The position numbers were made by a program, and so were the translations under genes. Below, piece by piece: positions 1-7,451 of a stretch of 8,733 nucleotides of DNA. The number at the start of each line of letters is the position of its first letter. Position 1 is the stretch's first letter. This stretch comes from Marinovum sp. GTDB taxonomy: Bacteria; Pseudomonadota; Alphaproteobacteria; Rhodobacterales; Rhodobacteraceae. The stretch is from positions 76,187 to 84,919 of the forward strand of contig NYVC01000041.1 in assembly GCA_002684375.1 (NCBI GenBank), read 5' to 3'. The notes under the pieces are model-generated. The model saw only the letters and a list, made by a program, of their open reading frames with translations, was not told where the DNA came from and ran no database searches.

Positions 1-1
1 G

Positions 2-217
2 AGCACCACGGCGGATAGCAATTTTTCCCGCCGCGCCACCGCCGCCTATGAAGCCTATGTGCAGGATATACGCCTTGGGAAAACCCTTATTCCCGCCGCG
101 TATCATGAGGATACTGTAGCTGTCTTCCACGCAAAAAGCCGGCTTAACCGCGCCTATACCGACGCAGGCGGCACCCAAAGCTATTACCAGTTCATCGCCG
201 CGATGCGGCCCTGCTAA
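2..217 (+). CDS. C-terminal fragment of an unrecognised protein (5' end outside window)
   Basis: An open frame enters from the left edge and runs 71 codons to a TAA at 215-217. The peptide reads STTADSNFSRRATAAYEAYV near its start and ends in IAAMRPC. It has many alanine, tyrosine and arginine residues and no membrane segment. It is read convergently with the acyl-CoA ligase, whose stop lies only 18 bases away, and the minus-strand frames here carry nothing recognisable. The codons fit a normal coding tail, with a mixture of GCC, CGC and TAT. I do not recognise the family and assign no function. The true start is outside the window. Coding status is likely but not certain, because it rests only on the uninterrupted frame and its plausible composition. 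Confidence 0.5.
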   Translation, partial: STTADSNFSRRATAAYEAYVQDIRLGKTLIPAAYHEDTVAVFHAKSRLNRAYTDAGGTQSYYQFIAAMRPC

Positions 218-235
218 GAGCCTGTGCAGCCGGGC

Positions 236-2113
236 CTATTCAGCCCAATCCCACGGGCGTTCATAGCTGCCCAAAACTGACTGCACTTCTGCCTCGTCAG
301 CCCCTCTACCAACCAGAGCAACAAGCCCACGGGCTTTATCTTCAATGACCCTTTCCACCTGCGCCGAAGATGCCGACGCCTCAAACGCTGCATTATACAC
401 GCGGCGAATAGCCATTTTACGCAAATCAGGTTTGAACACTTTGCCAACTGCCGTTTTAGGCAGGGTCTCAATGACCTCAATATATTTTGGCTGGGCGGCG
501 CGTTCGGTAACATGCTCTTGACAATAAGCGGTCAACTGATCCGCGGTCACCATCGCCCCGGCAACCAGTTCAACATACGCGCAAGGCAACTCTCCTGAGT
601 GCGGGCAGGGCTGTCCAATGGCACCGGCGAAAGCGACGTCTTTATGCCCCAACAGCGCCTCTTCAATCAGGCCGGGATCAATATTATGGCCGCCGCGAAT
701 AATAAGGTCTTTGGACCGCCCGGTAATCCAAAGATAGCCATCGCTATCAAACCGGCCCAAATCACCCGTGCGCAGGTATTTATCCTGAAAATAAAGCCCA
801 ACGTTTTTTGCAGCCTCGGTGTAGGTGTTGCCGGCCCAAATACCCGGATTGGCCGCACAGATCTCGCCAATTTCGTCAGTGGCGCATTCAACTAATCCCT
901 CTGGGGTTTCCTTGATGATCTTAATTTCAGTATAAGGGGTTGCCACGCCAACCGAGCCAATTTTCTTTTCCCCGTCCGGTGGGTTGGTCGAGAGCATACA
1001 GGTCGCCTCGGTCATTCCGTAGGCTTCCAGAATATTCACTCCGGACGCCTCTTGGAAGCGTTTAAACAAATCGCGAGGCAAGGGCGAAGATCCCACGATG
1101 GCTTTTTTCACAGACGAAATATCCGCATTGACCGGCCGTTGCATCAAGGCTGAGATTGCGGTTGGAACCGAGATGATAAGACTGATTTCCCAACGCTCGA
1201 CCAAAGCCCAGAAATTATCGAAAACCCCCTCGCCCCGATAGCCAGCCGGCGTTGGAAAAACCAGATGGGCCCCGGAAAATACGGCCCCCATCAGCACCGG
1301 AACCGCGGCCAGAACGTGAAAAAGCGGCAAGGGGCAGATCACATTGTCGCTGTTATCAAATACATAGGTGCCAACCAGCCAACCATTATAAATCAGACCC
1401 TTATAACGCAATTGCGCCACCTTCGGCGTCCCCGTGGTACCCCCAGTGTGAAAATACGCTGCCACGCGGTCACCCGTGCTTGCAGCAAAGTCCAACGCGG
1501 TATTTTGGCGTGAGACTTCGGCACTGAAATCCAATACCTGTGCGTGATGTTGCACCGGATTTTTGGGTCGGACCAGCGGCACAATCCAGCTTTTAGGCGG
1601 CGTCAGATAGCGCAGCAAATCAACTTCGAGAACCGTCGTCACAGCCGGAGCCAACCGAACCGCTTCAGCGGTTTTTTGGGCGACGTCCGTTTTGGGAAAT
1701 GCTTTCAGCGTCACCACAACGGTGGCGCCCGTCTCGCGCAGAAGCCCGCCAATATGTTCTGGCGACAGCAGCGGATTGATCGGGCTAACGATCCCAGCAA
1801 CCGCGCCACCTAAAAGGGCCACCACGGTTTCCATTGAATTGGGCAAAACAAAAGCCACCACATCGTTTTCGCCAATCCCAAGTCGGGAAAACAAATTTGC
1901 CGCCTGGGTCACCTGCGCGCGCAACTGCGACCAACTGAGGGTTTCAGCCTTACTGTTTGCACCCGACATAAGCTGAAAACTGACCGCATTGGCATCCGGC
2001 ATCTTACTCGCGGTTTTATCCAGCAAATCATACACTGTTGCGGGCAGGTCGCGTTCGCTCCAAGGTGTTTCCTGCTCAATCGCACGCACATCCTCAACAG
2101 ATGAAAATCCCAT
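236..2113 (-). CDS. AMP-dependent acyl-CoA synthetase/ligase
   Basis: This 625-residue member of the ANL superfamily would adenylate a carboxylic acid with ATP and transfer the acyl group to CoA in the cytoplasm. The phosphate-binding loop YFHTGGTTGTPK lies at about 220-231. The A5-type motif EAYGMTEAT is at 363-371, the TGD ribose-binding motif at 449-451, and the hinge region GRSKDLIIRGGHNIDP at 465-480. The C-terminal PKTAVGKVFKPDLR carries the conserved catalytic lysine at about 558. About 65 residues follow that lysine, matching the long-tailed bacterial acyl-CoA synthetases grouped as PRK07529. The length is normal and no key residue is missing. The ATG at 2111-2113 is preceded by a purine-rich AGGGGGAG, a good ribosome site. 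It lies 104 bases downstream of the ABC transporter gene on the same strand, so co-transcription is plausible. The acyl substrate cannot be told from sequence. Confidence 0.93.
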   Translation of the reverse strand: MGFSSVEDVRAIEQETPWSERDLPATVYDLLDKTASKMPDANAVSFQLMSGANSKAETLSWSQLRAQVTQAANLFSRLGIGENDVVAFVLPNSMETVVALLGGAVAGIVSPINPLLSPEHIGGLLRETGATVVVTLKAFPKTDVAQKTAEAVRLAPAVTTVLEVDLLRYLTPPKSWIVPLVRPKNPVQHHAQVLDFSAEVSRQNTALDFAASTGDRVAAYFHTGGTTGTPKVAQLRYKGLIYNGWLVGTYVFDNSDNVICPLPLFHVLAAVPVLMGAVFSGAHLVFPTPAGYRGEGVFDNFWALVERWEISLIISVPTAISALMQRPVNADISSVKKAIVGSSPLPRDLFKRFQEASGVNILEAYGMTEATCMLSTNPPDGEKKIGSVGVATPYTEIKIIKETPEGLVECATDEIGEICAANPGIWAGNTYTEAAKNVGLYFQDKYLRTGDLGRFDSDGYLWITGRSKDLIIRGGHNIDPGLIEEALLGHKDVAFAGAIGQPCPHSGELPCAYVELVAGAMVTADQLTAYCQEHVTERAAQPKYIEVIETLPKTAVGKVFKPDLRKMAIRRVYNAAFEASASSAQVERVIEDKARGLVALVGRGADEAEVQSVLGSYERPWDWAE

Positions 2114-2217
2114 CTCTTCTCTCCCCCTACAGGTCCAGCTTTATAGCTGTTCACCCGACGTTAACATATATTGGTCAACCGTATTTAACAGACGCCTTGT
2201 CACATCATGCGCGGCCA

Positions 2218-4017
2218 CTATACTTCAGCAGCACCGTCTGTAAACTGCAGCCGCGCCAAATGTGCATATAGCCCCTCTTTGGCAACCAGTTCGTCATGTG
2301 TGCCAGTGTCAACAATCTGTCCCTTATCCATGACCACAATCCGATCGGCTTTTTTGACCGTTGCAAGCCGGTGGGCGATAATAATCGTCGTGCGGTCGCT
2401 TGATAACGTCTCCACTGCCAATTTCACCGCCTGCTCGCTTTCGGCATCCAATGCGCTTGTGGCCTCATCCAGTAACAGCACGGGTGCGTCCCGTAAAATC
2501 GCCCGAGCGATGGCAATCCGCTGTTTCTGCCCGCCTGACAACATCACCCCCCGCTCTCCAAGGTAGCTGTCATAGCCATCGGGCAATTGGGTGATAAACT
2601 CATGCGCCACCGCCGCCCTAGCTGCGGCATATACCTGTTCATCACTGGCCTCTGGATTGCCAAAGCGGATATTTTCAAGCGCTGACGCTGCGAAAACCAC
2701 TGGATCCTGCGGAACCAAGGCCACGACATTCCGAAAGACATCACGGCGCAGATCACACAAATTAACACCATCTAAACGCACCTGCCCCGAAGTGGGGTCG
2801 TAAAACCGCAAAATCAGCTGAATAATCGTGGTTTTTCCAGCCCCCGAAGGACCGACAAGCGCCACGGTTTCGCCCGGATTAATCGTCAGGTTGATCTGGC
2901 TTAAACTCAACCGGTCGGGGCGTGCCGGATAGCGAAAGTGAACATCGTCAAAAATAATCTCGCCGCGCAGCGGTTGCGACAAATCAAGCGGATTTTTGGG
3001 CTCGGTGACGGTATCTTTTGCCTGTAAAAGCTCCACCAGACGTTCTGTGGCGCCTGCGGCGCGCTGGAGTTCCCCCCAGATTTCAGACAGCGCCGAAGCC
3101 GAGCCCGCCACTAGAATGGCGTAAATCACAAACTGCGCCAGTTCACCGGCGCTGATCGCGTTACTGCGGATATCGTGCACCCCGATCCACAACACCCCGA
3201 CCACGCCGGAAAAGATCATGTAAATCACAATCATTGTCATCAAAACACGGGTATTGATCCGCTGTGCAGCCAACTCAAAGCTTTTCTCGGTGACCCGATC
3301 AAAAGTCTGCCGGCTTGCCGTCTCATGGGTAAAGGCCTGCACTGTCTGAAGCGCGCTTAAAACTTCAGAGGCATTGCCAGAACTGGCCGCAATGAAATCC
3401 TGATTTTCACGACTTAGCACCCGCAACCGTCGCCCAAGTGTCAAAACCGGCAGCGCCACAATCGGCACAATCAACAGCAAAAGACCAGTTAATTTCACCG
3501 ACGTCAGCAAGAGCATCGTCAAACCGCCAGCGAAAATCAACATATTGCGCAGCGCAATCGACACAGAGGCCCCGATTACCGACAGGATCAGCGTGGTATC
3601 CGTTGTAATCCGGCTTAGCACTTCGCCGGTCAGAATATTGTCGTAAAATGCCGGGCTCATATTGATCACCCGCCCAAACACCGCCTTGCGAATATCAGTA
3701 ACAACACGCTCGCCCAAACGCGTGACCAAAGCATAACGCATGCCGGTGCCAAAGGCGAGCAAAGCCACCACAACAATCGCCATCGCAAAATACTGATCCA
3801 GCAAGTTGCTTTCATCGGCATTAAAATTGTCCACCACCTTGCGTACAGCCAGCGGCAAAACCAAGGATACTGTCGCGGTGGCCACCAAGGCGACGATCGC
3901 AAAACCCATCATGACGCGGTAAGGGCGTACAAAGGGCCACAAAGCCGCCAAAGCCCCGATCCGCTTTGACGTCTCACGCTCCTCGTTTGCCCTTGATCCG
4001 GTTGACGCTCGTGCCAT
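2218..4017 (-). CDS. ABC exporter half-transporter, permease fused to ATPase (MsbA-related)
   Basis: This 599-residue inner-membrane protein has the exporter order of a transmembrane domain then a nucleotide-binding domain, and would work as a dimer. A short charged N-terminus precedes hydrophobic segments at about 37-55, 78-92, 158-173, 177-194, 259-280 and 292-310, the usual six. The ATPase domain starts near 353. It shows Walker A GPSGAGKTT at 389-397, the Q-loop glutamine at 437, signature LSGGQ at 493-497, Walker B VLLLDEAT at 513-520 and the H-loop histidine at 549, all intact. The architecture and sequence resemble the alphaproteobacterial MsbA-related group (TIGR02204). The cargo is unknown; lipid or glycolipid is typical of relatives, and the acyl-CoA ligase downstream is compatible with a lipid role, but that is inference. 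The ATG is well supported by GAGGAG five bases upstream (4023-4028). The gene ends with TAG. Confidence 0.95.
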   Translation of the reverse strand: MARASTGSRANEERETSKRIGALAALWPFVRPYRVMMGFAIVALVATATVSLVLPLAVRKVVDNFNADESNLLDQYFAMAIVVVALLAFGTGMRYALVTRLGERVVTDIRKAVFGRVINMSPAFYDNILTGEVLSRITTDTTLILSVIGASVSIALRNMLIFAGGLTMLLLTSVKLTGLLLLIVPIVALPVLTLGRRLRVLSRENQDFIAASSGNASEVLSALQTVQAFTHETASRQTFDRVTEKSFELAAQRINTRVLMTMIVIYMIFSGVVGVLWIGVHDIRSNAISAGELAQFVIYAILVAGSASALSEIWGELQRAAGATERLVELLQAKDTVTEPKNPLDLSQPLRGEIIFDDVHFRYPARPDRLSLSQINLTINPGETVALVGPSGAGKTTIIQLILRFYDPTSGQVRLDGVNLCDLRRDVFRNVVALVPQDPVVFAASALENIRFGNPEASDEQVYAAARAAVAHEFITQLPDGYDSYLGERGVMLSGGQKQRIAIARAILRDAPVLLLDEATSALDAESEQAVKLAVETLSSDRTTIIIAHRLATVKKADRIVVMDKGQIVDTGTHDELVAKEGLYAHLARLQFTDGAAEV

Positions 4018-4022
4018 GCTTT

Positions 4023-4028
4023 CTCCTC
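4023..4028 (-). promoter_or_regulatory. Ribosome binding site of the ABC exporter gene
   Basis: GAGGAG sits five bases before the ATG at 4015-4017 and fixes that start. It overlaps a 10-base perfect palindrome, CTCAATTGAG (4026-4035), which could hide part of the site in a weak RNA hairpin. The palindrome is short and may be chance. Confidence 0.7.
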
Positions 4029-4086
4029 AATTGAGTTGTGGTTAAATCTATCCTTGCAACACAGGTCAAGTGGCCTGTGCCACGCC

Positions 4087-4251
4087 CTAGTCGAACAAAC
4101 GTGATAAAATGCGAGAAAATAGGGAGCGCTTGCGCGCTTCAACAACAGGTTTTTCCTTAGAGCGGTCGTTGCGGGTACGTGGGTCGGGCTGTTTATATGA
4201 CAACAACCGCAGGATTCGCGGATCCCGGAATAAATTTTCAGGGTCAAACAT
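4087..4251 (-). CDS. Possible small basic protein, 54 residues, unknown function
   Basis: The frame starts with ATG at 4249-4251, begins MFDPENLFRDPRILRLLSYK and ends SLFSRILSRLFD before a TAG. A weak ribosome site (AAGAG) ends seven bases before the ATG. The reading frame extends six codons further upstream to a TTG at 4267-4269, which I consider less likely as a start. The middle is charged and proline-rich (KQPDPRTRNDRSKEKP). The last 12 residues alternate basic and hydrophobic residues and could form a short amphipathic helix. There is no signal peptide or clear membrane segment. It lies 69 bases upstream of the ABC exporter on the same strand and probably shares its transcript. I do not recognise a family. 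Its protein-like composition and placement argue for a real gene, but a 54-codon frame can occur by chance. Confidence 0.4.
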   Translation of the reverse strand: MFDPENLFRDPRILRLLSYKQPDPRTRNDRSKEKPVVEARKRSLFSRILSRLFD

Positions 4252-4327
4252 GGCAAGGCTCTTAAACAATGGGTGATGAAAACAGCGTTTGCATCACGAA
4301 CCAGCCAAAGCCTTGGGCGCGGTGCAC

Positions 4328-4399
4328 TTAGGTCAGGGATAAGCCCTGCGGCATTGCCAGACGGGACCAACCAGTAAAAATTACAAAACAATTCAACAT
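4328..4399 (-). CDS. Possible 23-residue leader ORF before the small protein/ABC unit
   Basis: An ATG at 4397-4399 follows a run of six G (GGGGGGTCCAAAATG), giving a ribosome-site-like element seven bases upstream. The frame encodes MLNCFVIFTGWSRLAMPQGL and a few more residues, ending with TAA. It would lie about 65 bases after the proposed start of transcription and ahead of the 54-residue frame. The first ten residues are hydrophobic, but the peptide is too short to name. There is no run of one amino acid that would suggest classical attenuation. It may simply be untranslated leader. Confidence 0.15.
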   Translation of the reverse strand: MLNCFVIFTGWSRLAMPQGLSLT

Positions 4400-4471
4400 T
4401 TTGGACCCCCCGTAAAAATCTAAGCGCGCTTGAACAAAAACCCCAAGCGTCGCCACATTTATATCAAAATA

Positions 4472-4500
4472 ATTATAATATCAATACTTTTGAGAGATAA
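4472..4500 (-). promoter_or_regulatory. Candidate promoter of the small protein/ABC exporter/ligase unit
   Basis: Read on the minus strand, a perfect TATAAT (4477 to 4472) lies 17 bases after a weak -35-like TTATCT (4500 to 4495). An overlapping alternative is TTGATA with TATAAA at 15-base spacing. The stretch is markedly more AT-rich than its surroundings. It sits just after the manB end and the hairpin at 4502-4530, where a new transcription unit would be expected to begin. Transcription would start near 4465, leaving a leader of over 200 bases before the 54-codon frame. AT-rich DNA yields such matches easily, so this is tentative. Confidence 0.35.
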
Positions 4501-4501
4501 A

Positions 4502-4530
4502 GCCTGTATAACACCACCTTAGGCACAGGC
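4502..4530 (-). terminator. Weak terminator-like hairpin after manB
   Basis: Immediately after the manB stop, GCCTGT pairs with ACAGGC (six base pairs, loop of 17) and is followed by TTTATCTC on the minus strand. The position is right for ending the galU-manC-manB transcript. The long loop and broken U-tract make it a weak intrinsic terminator, and Rho or read-through into the ABC unit remains possible. Confidence 0.35.
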
Positions 4531-5907
4531 CTATGCGGAATTCAAAAGCGTTTTAATTTCAGCCAGCTTGATCGCCACAAGGTCGGGATCCCCAGAGCTT
4601 TCGACATTGAGACGGACAACGGGCTCAGTATTCGAGGCACGCAAGTTGAACCGCCAGTTGTCAAATTCAAGGCTCATGCCATCTGTCTCGTCTTTATGCA
4701 ACGACAAAGGTTCATAGTGACCCAGAACTGCGGCAATGCTGCTTTGTGGATCTTGCAAGGTAAAATTAGTCTCTCCAGACGAGGGATAGGCCGCCATGCG
4801 CTCGGCAAGCAGTGCTGACATGGGTTCACCACTACGCCCCATCAATTCGCATGACACCAGCCAGGGGATCATGCCGCTGTCGCAATAGGCAAAATCGCGA
4901 AAATAATGATGGGCCGACATCTCACCGCCATAAACCGCATCAGATTTGCGCATGACTTGCTTGACGAATGCGTGGCCAGTTTTGGCCTGCACCGCAGTGC
5001 CGCCTTTGGAGCGCACCAAATCTTTGGTGTTCCAAACAACCCGCGGATCATGAACGATACTAGCACCTGGATTTTTTTCCAACATGACTGAGGCAAGCAA
5101 GCCGACAATATATTCACCGGCGATAAAGCGCCCGCTTTCATCAAAGAAGAAACAGCGATCAAAATCACCATCAAAGGCAATACCAAGATCAGCGCCATGC
5201 GCCAGAACTGCATCGCGCGTCGGGGCGTGATTTTCGGGCAAAAGTGGGTTTGGGATCCCATTGGGAAACGTACTGTCGGGCGCGTGAAACAGCCGAATAA
5301 ACTCAAACGCGTCGGTTTTTTCCCCCAGCGCCTGTGCCAGCGCATCAAACGTTGGCCCCGCCGCACCATTGCCAGAATTCACCACAATTCTTAACGGCCG
5401 CAAATTTGTCACATCTACAAAGGATATCACCTTTTCCACATAGGCCGCCTTGGCCTCCGCCACACGATCCTGACGCTGGCCACCCGGTATCACAGAGCCA
5501 AACTCAGCGGCCTCAGCGCAGGCTTTGACTGCCAGTAAATCTGTTTCCGGGTCCAGCGGTCTCGACCCAGATTTAACCATCTTAAGACCATTATAATTAA
5601 TCGGATTATGCGAGGCGGTTATTTCGATCCCGCCATCTGCCTCGAAAAAACTGGTCGCCCAATACATTTCTTCGGTCCCTGCCATACCGATATCAAGAAC
5701 GGTGACCCCCTCGGCGATCATTCCCTCACACAAGCTATCGGCCAATTCCGGCGATGTCGCACGGGCATCGCGCCCCACTACCACAGTCTTTGCTCTTATT
5801 GTACGAGCAAAAGCGCGCCCGATTCGATAGCAGATCTCGGCGTCAAAATTTACCCCCAACTCGCCACGGACGTCATAGGCTTTGAAACAGGTTAAACTGT
5901 TGGTCAT
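4531..5907 (-). CDS. manB: Phosphomannomutase
   Basis: This 458-residue cytoplasmic enzyme interconverts mannose-6-phosphate and mannose-1-phosphate, the step before GDP-mannose formation. It matches the enterobacterial CpsG/ManB type closely in length and along its whole sequence, beginning LTCFKAYDVRG. The phosphoserine loop TASHNP is at 97-102, with the catalytic serine at about 99. The metal loop DGDFDR is at 246-251, sugar-binding GEMSAHHYFRDFAYCDSG at 328-345, and the phosphate-binding loop RASNTEPVVRLNVES at 423-437. All key residues are present. The ATG at 5905-5907 follows a GAG-containing but modest ribosome site, 29 bases after the end of manC, so the two are probably co-transcribed. 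It could also act on glucose phosphates, since this superfamily overlaps with phosphoglucomutases, but the CpsG-like signature and the manC neighbour favour mannose. It ends in TAG. Confidence 0.96.
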   Translation of the reverse strand: MTNSLTCFKAYDVRGELGVNFDAEICYRIGRAFARTIRAKTVVVGRDARATSPELADSLCEGMIAEGVTVLDIGMAGTEEMYWATSFFEADGGIEITASHNPINYNGLKMVKSGSRPLDPETDLLAVKACAEAAEFGSVIPGGQRQDRVAEAKAAYVEKVISFVDVTNLRPLRIVVNSGNGAAGPTFDALAQALGEKTDAFEFIRLFHAPDSTFPNGIPNPLLPENHAPTRDAVLAHGADLGIAFDGDFDRCFFFDESGRFIAGEYIVGLLASVMLEKNPGASIVHDPRVVWNTKDLVRSKGGTAVQAKTGHAFVKQVMRKSDAVYGGEMSAHHYFRDFAYCDSGMIPWLVSCELMGRSGEPMSALLAERMAAYPSSGETNFTLQDPQSSIAAVLGHYEPLSLHKDETDGMSLEFDNWRFNLRASNTEPVVRLNVESSGDPDLVAIKLAEIKTLLNSA

Positions 5908-5936
5908 TTTATCTCATCTCAGTTACAGGACTACGC

Positions 5937-6803
5937 TCAGCTGCGGGCATATTGGTCTTCATAGCGAATGATATCATCTTCACCCAAATAAGCACCGGTC
6001 TGAACCTCAATCAACACCATAGGCATCTTACCTGGGTTTTGCATGCGGTGCACCGCACCGAGGGGAATATAGACAGATTGACCCTCAGTGACGATTTTAA
6101 CGGCTTCGTTGATGGTCACTTTTGCCGTACCTTCGACAACGATCCAATGTTCCGAGCGGTGATGATGGCTTTGTAAACTTAACGATGCGCCGGGATTGAC
6201 CAATATACGTTTGACCTGAAAACGCCCTCGAATGGCCAGAGTTTCAAACCATCCCCACGGACGATGATCTTTCGGAAAGGTCTCAGCCTGATGAACCCCG
6301 CCAGTCTTCAGGCGCGTCACCACCTGCTTGACCTCTTGCGCTTTCGACATGTCCGCCACCAGCACCGCATCGGGCATCGCCACCGCAATTATATTCTCCA
6401 AGCCTAAACCAACCAGATGCTGATCGCCATGCTCTGAACGCAGCAGCGTATTCGTGCATTTTATCGCTGTGACGTTCTCAGAGGTCACAATCCCTGCGGC
6501 ATCTGGACTCTGCTCTTGCCAGACAGCATCCCAACCACCAAGGTCAGACCAACCCGCAGAATAGGGCACAACCGATAAGTTGCTTGCCTGCTCCATGACC
6601 GCATAGTCTACTGAGATATCGGCGCACTGCGACCACGCCTCGGGCGCGAGACGGAAAAACCCTAAGTCAGGACAACCATTCGTCAGTGCGGCCGTAACAG
6701 GCTTCAGAAGATCAGGCGCATAGGCTTCGAAGGCTGTGATCATATCTTGGGCTTTAAACAGGAAAATGCCCGCATTCCAAAGGTAATGTCCCGCCTCAAT
6801 CAT
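5937..6803 (-). CDS. manC: ManC C-terminal part: end of guanylyltransferase domain plus cupin isomerase domain
   Basis: This 288-codon stretch starts at the first ATG after the amber codon. It carries the rest of the nucleotidyltransferase fold, with HYLWNAGIFLF at 6-16 and WSDLGGW at 85-91, then the complete cupin isomerase domain from about 180. That domain includes HRPWGWF (180-186) and the metal-binding motif QSHHHRSEHW (211-220), followed by GAVHRMQNPG. The protein ends YARS and TGA, 29 bases before manB. Restart here is possible in principle, because the ATG lies only 12 bases past the TAG, but the upstream GAGTGCTGCAAAG is a poor ribosome site. If translated alone it could keep isomerase activity but would lack the GTP-binding part. 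Whether it is expressed cannot be seen. Confidence 0.55.
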   Translation of the reverse strand: MIEAGHYLWNAGIFLFKAQDMITAFEAYAPDLLKPVTAALTNGCPDLGFFRLAPEAWSQCADISVDYAVMEQASNLSVVPYSAGWSDLGGWDAVWQEQSPDAAGIVTSENVTAIKCTNTLLRSEHGDQHLVGLGLENIIAVAMPDAVLVADMSKAQEVKQVVTRLKTGGVHQAETFPKDHRPWGWFETLAIRGRFQVKRILVNPGASLSLQSHHHRSEHWIVVEGTAKVTINEAVKIVTEGQSVYIPLGAVHRMQNPGKMPMVLIEVQTGAYLGEDDIIRYEDQYARS

Positions 6804-6815
6804 CTTTGCAGCACT

Positions 6816-7379
6816 CTAGCTGTCGGGTTTCTCAATAAAACTTTTCAGGGCCACTGCCCCGTCTTTGGGCAAAGCATCAAGTTCGAGATATCCGTACCCG
6901 GTCTCAACCCGTGTCGGCGTAATGCCAAAGGTAACCATCTTGCCCTGTGCGACCTGATCCAACCCCAGCGCGATTGCCGCGTGAAAAGCTGCAACTTGGG
7001 GGATCACATGATCAGAAGGGGCAACCAATAAAATCGCATCGCGGTCTTGAGCGACCGCATAAAGACAGGCTGCCAGAATTGCCGGCGCAGTATTCTTGGT
7101 TTCGGGCTCGATTAATATGGCCCCAGGCTCGATTCCGATAGCTTGCAATTGCTCGACCACAATAAACCGAAAATCCGCATTGGTCATCGTAAGTGGAGCG
7201 GCGAAACTTAGACCTTCAGAAGAGGTGAGCCGTTGAGCACTGGCCTGAAATAAGCTCATATCACCAATAAAGTTTGAGAACTGTTTGGGATAACTTTTGC
7301 GCGACAAAGGCCACAGACGCGTGCCCAAACCACCCGCTAATAAAACGGGCGTGATCTCTGAAAATTCTTGACACTTCAT
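6816..7379 (-). CDS. manC: ManC N-terminal part: truncated mannose-1-phosphate guanylyltransferase domain
   Basis: This 187-residue product ends at the internal TAG. It holds the nucleotide-binding signature GGLGTRLWPLSRKSYPKQF at about 16-34, EPETKNTAPA at 91-100, the PSDH motif at 121-124, ETGYGY at 159-164 and FIEKPD at 181-186. These are the GTP and sugar-phosphate binding elements of the Rossmann-like half. It lacks the remainder of the domain, including WNAG and WSDLGGW, so it is unlikely to be active on its own. An open frame continues upstream to a TTG at 7410-7412, but the ATG at 7377-7379 with GGAG at 7386-7389 is the better start. It lies 72 bases downstream of galU. Confidence 0.6.
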   Translation of the reverse strand: MKCQEFSEITPVLLAGGLGTRLWPLSRKSYPKQFSNFIGDMSLFQASAQRLTSSEGLSFAAPLTMTNADFRFIVVEQLQAIGIEPGAILIEPETKNTAPAILAACLYAVAQDRDAILLVAPSDHVIPQVAAFHAAIALGLDQVAQGKMVTFGITPTRVETGYGYLELDALPKDGAVALKSFIEKPDS

Positions 7380-7385
7380 TATAAG

Positions 7386-7389
7386 CTCC
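7386..7389 (-). promoter_or_regulatory. Ribosome binding site deciding the manC start
   Basis: GGAG lies six bases before the ATG at 7377-7379, whereas the upstream TTG at 7410-7412 lacks any such site. It is partly flanked by an AT-rich small hairpin (CAAAAT-TTT-ATTTTG), which could affect access to it. Confidence 0.55.
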
Positions 7390-7451
7390 AAAATAAAATT
7401 TTGTTTTTTCAAATCTGTTTCGTATCACCCTAAATCTTGATGATATAACTC

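Larger units (their letters stand above)
5937..7379 (-). pseudogene. manC: Mannose-1-phosphate guanylyltransferase/mannose-6-phosphate isomerase interrupted by an in-frame TAG
   Basis: Read through, this is one 481-codon frame (480 residues plus stop), the usual size of the bifunctional ManC/AlgA/CpsB enzymes that make GDP-mannose from GTP and mannose-1-phosphate and also carry a cupin isomerase domain. Codon 188, TAG at 6816-6818, stops it right after FIEKPDS, in the middle of the guanylyltransferase domain. The next codons, SAAK then MIEAGHYLWNAG, continue in the same frame and match where the family continues. No frameshift and no second stop are present, so one base change explains the break; the lost residue may have been Glu, Lys or Gln (GAG, AAG, CAG). 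TAG also ends the ABC, manB and ligase genes, which argues against genome-wide reassignment. The start is the ATG at 7377-7379 with GGAG six bases upstream. The damage is either a recent mutation or an error in the sequence. Confidence 0.85.

Noticed and set aside
206..236. GC-rich hairpin between the convergent genes at the left edge (GGCC-CTGC / GCAG-ccg-GGCC)
   Set aside because: It is short, bulged and has no T-run on either side, so I do not call it a terminator.
3909..4391. Long minus-strand frame overlapping the start of the ABC exporter and the small protein frame
   Set aside because: It begins with a TTG lacking a ribosome site, is rich in Cys, Pro and Arg and overlaps the well-supported exporter start in another frame; a shadow.
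5937..7379. Stop codon reassignment or a programmed readthrough system using TAG
   Set aside because: TAG is the normal stop of the ligase, ABC exporter and manB genes nearby, and no obvious readthrough signal follows the codon. A mutation or sequence error is simpler.
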